Source: DASWRT01 sp036403035 (GTDB lineage Bacteria; Pseudomonadota; Alphaproteobacteria; ATCC43930; CGMCC-115725). From it: DNA of 10,745 bases. The DNA is taken from assembly GCA_036403035.1 (NCBI GenBank), contig DASWRT010000381.1:1-10745 (forward strand), in the 5' to 3' direction. The notes beneath the pieces were generated by a model. That model was given only the letters and a program-made list of their open reading frames with translations. It made no database searches and was not told where the DNA came from. This document shows, piece by piece, positions 5,680 through 10,745 of this stretch (within the stretch, counting starts at the first letter, position 1; each line of letters opens with the position of its first letter). A program made the translations under genes and the position numbers.

Positions 5680-6339
5680 ATGGCTAATCGCATACGCGAA
5701 TTCCGCGAACGAGCCGGCCTGTCCATGCAGGCCCTGGCAGATCGCGTCGGCACGACGGCGCCCCAGATCAACAAGCTTGAGAAGGGCGAGCGCCGGCTGA
5801 CCGTCGACTGGATGGTGCGGATCGGGCGCGCCCTGGCGATCGACCCGGCGCAACTCATGATCACCGATCACAACGCCGCACCGGCGGGAGCACCACCCCA
5901 TCCGGCGCTTCCCGCCGGCCTGAAGGCCGTTTCGGTCGATATCGGCCAGACCGATCTGCCCGTCCTGGGCCGTGCGCAGGGCGGCAAGAACGGGGTTCTG
6001 AGCATTCCCGCCGAGCAGCCGCCGATCGATTGGACCTATCGGCCGCCGCAGCTCCGCGGGGTCCCCGACGCCTTCGCCGTGTTCGCGTACGACGACAGCA
6101 TGCACCCGATGTACAAGCACGGGCAGATGCTGTGGATTCACCCCCACCTTCCCGTGAAGAGCGGCGACGGCGTCCTGGTGATCAAGCACTCCGACGAGGC
6201 GATCATCAAGGAGCTGGTGCGGCGTACCGGGACCGACGTCGTGCTGCGTCAGTATCAGCCGGAAATGCACGAGTTCATGCTCCCGCTGTCCGAGATCCGC
6301 GTGATGTTCAGGATCATCGGAGCGCTCGACCTGCGCTGA
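5680..6339 (+). CDS. CI-type phage repressor (HTH-XRE + S24 peptidase)
   Basis: This is a 219-aa XRE-family repressor. It has an N-terminal HTH (about 1-60; SMQALADRVGTTAPQINKLE at 15-34 covers the helix-turn-helix) and a Pro/Ala linker (65-82). The S24 domain follows: VLGRAQGGKNGV (95-106) at the usual cleavage region, DDSMHP with nucleophile S140, SGDGVLVIKH (161-170), IIKELV with K177, and a C-terminal VMFRIIGALDLR. The Ser-Lys spacing is 37, as in LexA. The protein probably represses the divergent leftward genes and its own or the downstream promoter, and is inactivated by RecA-stimulated self-cleavage on DNA damage. The usual Ala-Gly scissile bond is not seen in the RAQGG segment. The chosen ATG gives a complete HTH, and its mRNA may be leaderless. 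Confidence 0.95.
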   Translation: MANRIREFRERAGLSMQALADRVGTTAPQINKLEKGERRLTVDWMVRIGRALAIDPAQLMITDHNAAPAGAPPHPALPAGLKAVSVDIGQTDLPVLGRAQGGKNGVLSIPAEQPPIDWTYRPPQLRGVPDAFAVFAYDDSMHPMYKHGQMLWIHPHLPVKSGDGVLVIKHSDEAIIKELVRRTGTDVVLRQYQPEMHEFMLPLSEIRVMFRIIGALDLR

Positions 6340-6349
6340 TCCGCGCAGC

Positions 6350-6396
6350 TTGCATTGTTTTCCTAATTGGACATAAAATGCCCTCCATTATGGAGG
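6350..6396 (+). promoter_or_regulatory. Promoter and perfect palindrome before the 172-aa gene
   Basis: TTGCAT (6350-6355) and TAAAAT (6374-6379; 5 of 6 to the -10 consensus) are separated by 18 bp. Directly downstream CCTCCAT-T-ATGGAGG (6382-6396) is a perfect 15-bp palindrome whose right arm contains the GGAGG Shine-Dalgarno for the ATG at 6401. It could be an operator overlapping the transcription start, or a structure masking the ribosome binding site. Confidence 0.5.
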
Positions 6397-6400
6397 TGCC

Positions 6401-6919
6401 ATGTCCGCTCACGCTATTTCCCATCAATCTGCCACGCCGGCCTTCAGCGGAGCCGTCCTTGCCGACCTGGAGCGGGCATTCAACGGACCGGTTCCCGTGC
6501 CGGCCCGCCAGGCGGCTCGATATGGTTCCGCCGACATGGTCCTGCTCGTCCGCGCCCGCGGCGAGGCGGCGTTCTTCACGGCAATGACGCGCGGGCAGAT
6601 CGCGACGATCCGCGAGCGGCGCCGCGATGGCAGTTTCTACCCCGCACTGCTTACGGACCTCGCCCTCTATCGGCGGTACCGCCGGGCATGGCGGCGCCTC
6701 GCCGCGTCGCTGGCAGCGGAACTCCTGCCCCACAGCACATGGAAGGCGTCGGCGCTTCGGTACCTTGAACGCCGAAAGGGTGACATCTCCGGCTTTCGGG
6801 CAAAGAAAAAGGGCCGCGTAAACGCGGCCCAAGTTCAGGGAGGAAAAGCCCGAAGGACTTACGGCAGAGAACCGAGTACCGATCCTGTGCCGTATGAGAA
6901 TGATCTCACGAAAATCTAA
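6401..6919 (+). CDS. Hypothetical Arg-rich protein, 172 aa, probable read-through tail
   Basis: I do not recognise this family. The ATG has GGAGG four bases upstream. Residues 1-130 use GC-rich third positions and look genuine: AFSGAVLADLERAFNGPVPV (14-33), MVLLVRARGEAAFFTAMTRGQ (46-66, hydrophobic to mixed; quoted around its RARGEA core) and a very Arg-rich helix with YRRYRRAWRRLAASLAAELL (90-109). This could bind nucleic acid. The last 40 or so residues (from about GFRAKKKGR) have poor codon bias, with CGA, AGG and AGA codons, and cross a minus-strand terminator, so they are probably read-through. It lies 61 bp after the repressor on the same strand with its own promoter. It could be a phage early gene under repressor control or a boundary chimera. 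Confidence 0.65.
   Translation: MSAHAISHQSATPAFSGAVLADLERAFNGPVPVPARQAARYGSADMVLLVRARGEAAFFTAMTRGQIATIRERRRDGSFYPALLTDLALYRRYRRAWRRLAASLAAELLPHSTWKASALRYLERRKGDISGFRAKKKGRVNAAQVQGGKARRTYGREPSTDPVPYENDLTKI
6802..6830 (-). terminator. Intrinsic terminator of the ppdK-meaB unit
   Basis: The perfect 8-bp stem GGGCCGCG (6811-6818)/CGCGGCCC (6823-6830) with a 4-nt loop is followed on the minus strand by TTTTTCTTT (6810-6802). This is a textbook Rho-independent terminator for minus-strand transcription, 131 bp beyond the meaB stop. It lies inside the opposite-strand ORF at 6401-6919. Confidence 0.85.
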
Positions 6920-6961
6920 AGAATTGGTTAATGCGATAAAGAAACTTCAGACTACCGGAAG

Positions 6962-7933
6962 TCATCCGGCAAGAAGTCGTGCCGCCGTCGCGGCAAGGAC
7001 GCGGAACGGCGAGGCGCCGGCCGGCAGCGCAAGCCGGCCGGCCCTGCGCAGCCCTTCCCGACCGAACCGCTCCCGCACCGCATCCTCCAGCCACTGCTCC
7101 GCCTGCCCCTGCCGCGCCGTCTCACCCCGGCGGTCGGACGCCAGCCATGCTGCGTGCGCCTCGACCGCGGCGAGCAGCTGCGCCACGCCGTCCGGCTGCT
7201 GAGCCGACAGCATGAACACCGGCACTCGCCACCGGCCGCCGTCACAGTCCGCGTTCCGCCCTCGCCCCCGATCGGGATCGGCCGCCGCCAGCGCCGCGAG
7301 CACGTCGTGCATCGCGCGCTCCGCCGCTGCACCGAGATCGCCCTTCGTGACGATGACGACGTGCGGGATCTCGACGATGCCGGCCTTCATGAATTGCAGG
7401 CTGTCGCCGGAGTTGGGCTGCACGCACAGCACGACGGTGTCGGCGACGCCGACGACGTCGGTTTCGGACTGTCCGACGCCGACCGTCTCGATCAGGACGA
7501 CGTCGTACAGCGCCCGCATCAGCACCATGGTGGACACGGTGAGCGCGGCGAGGCCGCCGAGCCGGTCGCGCGCGGCCATCGAGCGGACGAATACGCCTTG
7601 ATCCTCGGGATCGGTGCGTAGCCGCGTCCGGTCGCCGAGCAGGGCGCCGCCGGAGCGGCGCGACGACGGATCGACCGCGATCACCGCCACGCTGCGCCCT
7701 GCCCGCCGCCACGCGCCGACCGCGGCGCCGATCAGCGTCGATTTCCCGACGCCGGGCGGGCCGGTGATGCCGACGACGTGCGCCTGCGGCGCCGCATACG
7801 CCGCGTCGAGCAGATCGAGCGTCGCCGCGTCGTCCGGATGGCTTTCCAACCGTGCGAGCGCCGCCGCCAGCGCGGCTTTCCCGCCGCTGCGGAGTGCGTC
7901 GAGGGACAGCGCCGCCACATCCCGTTTCGACAT
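6962..7933 (-). CDS. meaB: Methylmalonyl-CoA mutase-associated GTPase MeaB
   Basis: MeaB is a G3E P-loop GTPase that guards methylmalonyl-CoA mutase, gating adenosylcobalamin loading and protecting against inactivation in the propionyl-CoA to succinyl-CoA route. From ATG 7933 it is 323 aa, the normal length. It shows a P-loop GPPGVGKST (58-66), DPSSRRSGGALLGDRTR (88-104), the Mg/switch motif ETVGVGQSETD (149-159), SGDSLQFMKAGI (175-186) and base-specificity TKGD (196-199, where other members have NKAD). The C-terminal helical dimerisation region is intact. A longer frame to 8017 translates an intergenic palindrome and is rejected; the Shine-Dalgarno at ATG 7933 is weak. It lies 102 bp downstream of ppdK on the same strand, probably co-transcribed. 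The mutase genes are not in the window. Confidence 0.95.
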   Translation of the reverse strand: MSKRDVAALSLDALRSGGKAALAAALARLESHPDDAATLDLLDAAYAAPQAHVVGITGPPGVGKSTLIGAAVGAWRRAGRSVAVIAVDPSSRRSGGALLGDRTRLRTDPEDQGVFVRSMAARDRLGGLAALTVSTMVLMRALYDVVLIETVGVGQSETDVVGVADTVVLCVQPNSGDSLQFMKAGIVEIPHVVIVTKGDLGAAAERAMHDVLAALAAADPDRGRGRNADCDGGRWRVPVFMLSAQQPDGVAQLLAAVEAHAAWLASDRRGETARQGQAEQWLEDAVRERFGREGLRRAGRLALPAGASPFRVLAATAARLLAG

Positions 7934-7968
7934 TCCAGGCGCTCTCAGATTAATACCGTCGCGCCGAC

Positions 7969-8017
7969 GTGGCGTCACAGCCTCTCCCGCAATACGCGGG
8001 AGAAGGTATGACGCCAC
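7969..8017. repeat. Two-tier intergenic palindrome (REP-like)
   Basis: Outer arms GTGGCGTCA (7969-7977) and TGACGCCAC (8009-8017) enclose inner arms TCTCCCGC (7983-7990) and GCGGGAGA (7996-8003) around the loop AATAC. The element fills much of the ppdK-meaB gap. A 'tctcccgc...gcgggaga' core resembles palindromic intergenic repeats common in alphaproteobacteria. In the transcript it would form a strong stem-loop that could stabilise or separate the two messages. No T-tract follows. Confidence 0.6.
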
Positions 8018-8035
8018 ACGGCGCAGGCAGAGAGT

Positions 8036-10723
8036 TCAGGCCGTCGCTTCGACGCGATCCTTCGAGAGCGCCGCCTGCGCCGCAGCAAGGCGGGCGATCG
8101 GCACGCGGTAGGGCGAACAGGAGACGTAGTCGAGCCCGATCTCGTGGCAGAAATGGATCGATGCCGGATCGCCGCCATGCTCGCCGCAGATGCCGAGCTT
8201 GATGTCGCTGCGCGTCTTGCGGCCACGCTCGGTCGCGATGCGGACCAGTTCCCCGACACCGTCGATATCAATCGAGACGAACGGATCCTGCTCCAGGATA
8301 CCCTGCTTCTGGTAGGTCGGCAGGAAGCTCGCCGCGTCGTCGCGCGACAGCCCGAACGCCGTCTGCGTCAGGTCGTTGGTGCCGAAGCTGAAGAACTCGG
8401 CCTGCTTCGCGATGTCGCCGGCCATCAGCGCGGCACGCGGCAGCTCGATCATGGTGCCGACCATGTAGTCGATCTTGGCGCCGCTCTTGCCCATGGCGTC
8501 CGCTCCGACCTCGTCGACGATCTTCTTGAGGATGTCGAACTCCTTGGACGTCGCGATCAGCGGGATCATGATCTCCGGGCAGACCGCCTCTCCGGCCTCC
8601 TTGGCGACGGTGATCGCCGCCTCGAAGATCGCACGGGCCTGCATCTCGCAGATTTCCGGATAGGTGATCGCGAGGCGGCAGCCGCGATGCCCCAGCATCG
8701 GGTTGGACTCGTGCAGCTCGGCCGCGCGATGCCGGATCGAGGTGAGGTCCTTGCCCGTGATCCGCGCCATCTCCTGGAACTCGGCGTCGTTCTTCGGCAG
8801 GAACTCGTGGAGCGGCGGATCGAGCAGTCGGATCGTCACCGGCAAGCCCTTCATGATGCGGAAAAGCTCGATGAAGTCGTCGCGCTGCATCGGCAGCAGC
8901 TTGGCGAGCGCCGCGCGCCGGCCGGCGGGATCTTCCGCCATGATCATCTCGCGCACCGCGGAGATGCGCCCGGCGTCGAAGAACATATGCTCGGTGCGGG
9001 CGAGCCCGATTCCCTCGGCGCCGAACTTGCGCGCGGTGCGCGCATCGAGCGGGGTCTCGGCGTTGGTGCGGATCTTGAGCGTGCGGATCTCGTCGGCCCA
9101 GCCCATCAGCGTCGCGAAGTCGCCGGACAGCTCCGGCTGGATCGTCGGCACCTCGCCCAGCATCACCTCGCCGGTCGAACCGTTGATCGTGACCTTGTCG
9201 CCGGCGCGGAGGACCGCGTCGCGCACGGTCATCGTGCCGCCCTTGTAGTCGATGCGCAGCTCGCCCGCGCCGACGACGCAGGCGCGCCCCATGCCGCGCG
9301 CGACGACCGCGGCGTGGCTGGTCATGCCGCCGCGCGTCGTCAGGATGCCGCGGGCGGCGTGCATGCCGTGGATGTCCTCCGGGCTGGTCTCGATGCGGAC
9401 CAGGATCACCTCCTCGCCCTTCCCTGCCCGCGTCTCCGCCTCGTCGGCCGAGAAGACGATGCGGCCGGAGGCGGCGCCCGGCGAGGCCGGCAGGCCACGC
9501 GCCAGCACCGTCTTCTGCGCTTTCGGATCGAGCATCGGATGCAGGAGCTGGTCGAGCGAGGCCGGGTCGATGCGCCTCACCGCCTCGGTCCGGTCAATCA
9601 GCCCCTCGCTGGCCATATCGACCGCAATCTTCAGCGCGGCCGGCGCGGTGCGCTTCCCGCTCCGCGTCTGCAGCATCCAGAGCTTGCCTTGCTGGACGGT
9701 AAACTCGATGTCCTGCATGTCTCGGTAGTGGGTTTCGAGCTTCGTCCGCACCTCGTCGAGCTGCCCGAAGACCTCCGGCATCACCTCTTCCATCGCCGGC
9801 AGGGTCGACTTGTTCGCCTGCTTGCCGGCAAGCGTCAGATGCTGCGGCGTGCGGATGCCGGCGACCACATCCTCGCCCTGCGCATTGACGAGGTACTCGC
9901 CGTAGAACTCGTTGGAGCCGGTCGACGGGTTGCGGGTAAAGGCGACGCCAGTGGCGCAATCGTCGCCCATGTTGCCGAACACCATTCCCTGGACGTTGAC
10001 CGCGGTGCCCCAATCGGCCGGGATGCCGTGCAGCCGGCGATAGGTGATCGCCCGCTGGTTCATCCACGAGCCGAACACGGCGCCGATCGCGCCCCAGAGC
10101 TGCTGGCCTGCGTCCTGCGGGAACGGCTTGCCGGTCTCGGTTGCGACGACATCCTTGAACCCGGCGACGATCTGCCGCCAATCCTCCGCCCCGAGATCGG
10201 TGTCGAGCACTGCGCCGGTTTCGAGCTTGTGGTTCTCGATCAGCTCCTCGAAATGATGGTGCTCGATGCCGAGCACGACCGGCCCGTACATTTGCAGAAA
10301 GCGGCGATAGGAATCATAGGCAAAGCGCTCGTCGCCGCTCTGCTCTGCCAGGCCCTGCACAGTCTCGTCGTTGAGGCCGAGATTGAGCACGGTGTCCATC
10401 ATGCCGGGCATCGAGGCGCGCGCGCCCGACCGCACCGAAACCAAGAGGGGCCGCGCGGCATCGCCGAAGCGGGCGTCGCAAAGCTCGCCGATGCGTTGCA
10501 ACGCGGATTCGACGGCCGGCTTCAGATCGGCAGGATAACTCTCCCCTTGTTTGTAGAAATGGGTGCAGACCTCGGTCGTGATGGTGAAGCCGGGCGGCAC
10601 CGGCAACCCGAGATTGGCCATCTCGGCGAGCCCGGCGCCCTTGCCGCCGAGCAGGTTGCGCATCCCCGGCTCGCCCTCGGCCTGCCCGCCGCCGAAGGCG
10701 TAGACCCATTTCGCTTCGCCCAC
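8036..10723 (-). CDS. ppdK: Pyruvate, phosphate dikinase
   Basis: It interconverts pyruvate + ATP + Pi and PEP + AMP + PPi in the cytoplasm, feeding gluconeogenesis or running in the glycolytic direction. The read is 895 aa, the normal length. The N-terminal ATP-grasp domain starts LLGGKGAGLAEMANLGLPVP (24-43). The central swivelling domain carries the phosphohistidine H470 in GGMTSHAAVVARGMG (465-479); T468 is the residue regulated by phosphorylation in PPDKs. The C-terminal PEP/pyruvate TIM barrel shows GLARTEHMF (573-581), EIMIPLI (717-723), FFSFGTNDLTQT (777-788) and the catalytic C846 in GICGEHGGDP (844-853). The first codon used is GTG 10723, but no Shine-Dalgarno precedes it and the frame stays open to the window edge, so the true start may lie outside. 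No lesion is seen. Confidence 0.97.
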   Translation of the reverse strand: MGEAKWVYAFGGGQAEGEPGMRNLLGGKGAGLAEMANLGLPVPPGFTITTEVCTHFYKQGESYPADLKPAVESALQRIGELCDARFGDAARPLLVSVRSGARASMPGMMDTVLNLGLNDETVQGLAEQSGDERFAYDSYRRFLQMYGPVVLGIEHHHFEELIENHKLETGAVLDTDLGAEDWRQIVAGFKDVVATETGKPFPQDAGQQLWGAIGAVFGSWMNQRAITYRRLHGIPADWGTAVNVQGMVFGNMGDDCATGVAFTRNPSTGSNEFYGEYLVNAQGEDVVAGIRTPQHLTLAGKQANKSTLPAMEEVMPEVFGQLDEVRTKLETHYRDMQDIEFTVQQGKLWMLQTRSGKRTAPAALKIAVDMASEGLIDRTEAVRRIDPASLDQLLHPMLDPKAQKTVLARGLPASPGAASGRIVFSADEAETRAGKGEEVILVRIETSPEDIHGMHAARGILTTRGGMTSHAAVVARGMGRACVVGAGELRIDYKGGTMTVRDAVLRAGDKVTINGSTGEVMLGEVPTIQPELSGDFATLMGWADEIRTLKIRTNAETPLDARTARKFGAEGIGLARTEHMFFDAGRISAVREMIMAEDPAGRRAALAKLLPMQRDDFIELFRIMKGLPVTIRLLDPPLHEFLPKNDAEFQEMARITGKDLTSIRHRAAELHESNPMLGHRGCRLAITYPEICEMQARAIFEAAITVAKEAGEAVCPEIMIPLIATSKEFDILKKIVDEVGADAMGKSGAKIDYMVGTMIELPRAALMAGDIAKQAEFFSFGTNDLTQTAFGLSRDDAASFLPTYQKQGILEQDPFVSIDIDGVGELVRIATERGRKTRSDIKLGICGEHGGDPASIHFCHEIGLDYVSCSPYRVPIARLAAAQAALSKDRVEATA

Positions 10724-10745
10724 GGCGGTGGCGGCCGCGTTGGTG

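Noticed and set aside
4551..5864. 437-aa reading of the DUF6456 frame
   Set aside because: Its first 267 residues run through the RusA-like gene in another frame and antisense to the repressor; the coupled ATG 5063 with a strong Shine-Dalgarno is the real start.
5314..6270. 318-aa minus-strand ORF across the repressor
   Set aside because: Antisense to the clear HTH-S24 repressor and passes through the AT-rich control region; no domain of its own.
7934..8017. N-terminal extension of MeaB to 8017
   Set aside because: It translates the intergenic palindrome, adds 28 residues foreign to the family, and has a GTG start without support.
1..10745. tRNA genes, CRISPR arrays, insertion sequences, integrase
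   Set aside because: None was seen: no regular spaced repeats, no transposase or recombinase motifs, and no cloverleaf that could be recognised by eye.

Overview
High-GC, strongly GC3-biased DNA with alphaproteobacterial-looking proteins; Sphingomonadales or Rhodospirillales is my best guess, from protein style only. The right third (about 6800-10745) is ordinary chromosome. It holds pyruvate phosphate dikinase (ppdK) followed by the methylmalonyl-CoA mutase GTPase chaperone gene (meaB), both on the minus strand. A two-tier palindrome separates them, and a strong minus-strand intrinsic terminator closes the unit.

The left two thirds (1 to about 6800) look like one arm of a tailed-phage prophage or prophage remnant. 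On the minus strand at the left edge are a small-terminase-like protein, the large terminase and the start of another gene that runs out of the window, all behind a TTGACA promoter at about 2149-2177. Next comes a patchwork of short genes on alternating strands (2419-4353). One of them encodes a stand-alone S24/LexA-like domain. After it come a coupled minus-strand pair, a RusA-like protein and a DUF6456-like protein (5560 to 4551). Divergent from that pair are a CI-type HTH-S24 repressor (5680-6339) and a 172-aa unknown protein (6401-6919). No integrase, att site, tRNA gene or CRISPR array was found.

The most interesting feature is a pair of S24-fold proteins. The repressor keeps the Ser-Lys dyad (S140, K177). 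The small protein at 3369-3680 has no HTH, keeps the Ser (S13), and has Ala where the Lys should be (A50), at the same 37-residue spacing. Both genes sit behind promoters that share an identical 13-bp block containing TTGACA, with the same spacing to a GAAAA element. This suggests a repressor and a catalytically dead partner or decoy under common control. Further oddities are a RusA-like protein that has lost most of its metal ligands, three heptamers phased at exactly 11 bp (3704-3732), a perfect 15-bp palindrome over a ribosome binding site (6382-6396), and an ORF whose C-terminus reads through the host terminator and may mark the prophage/host junction.
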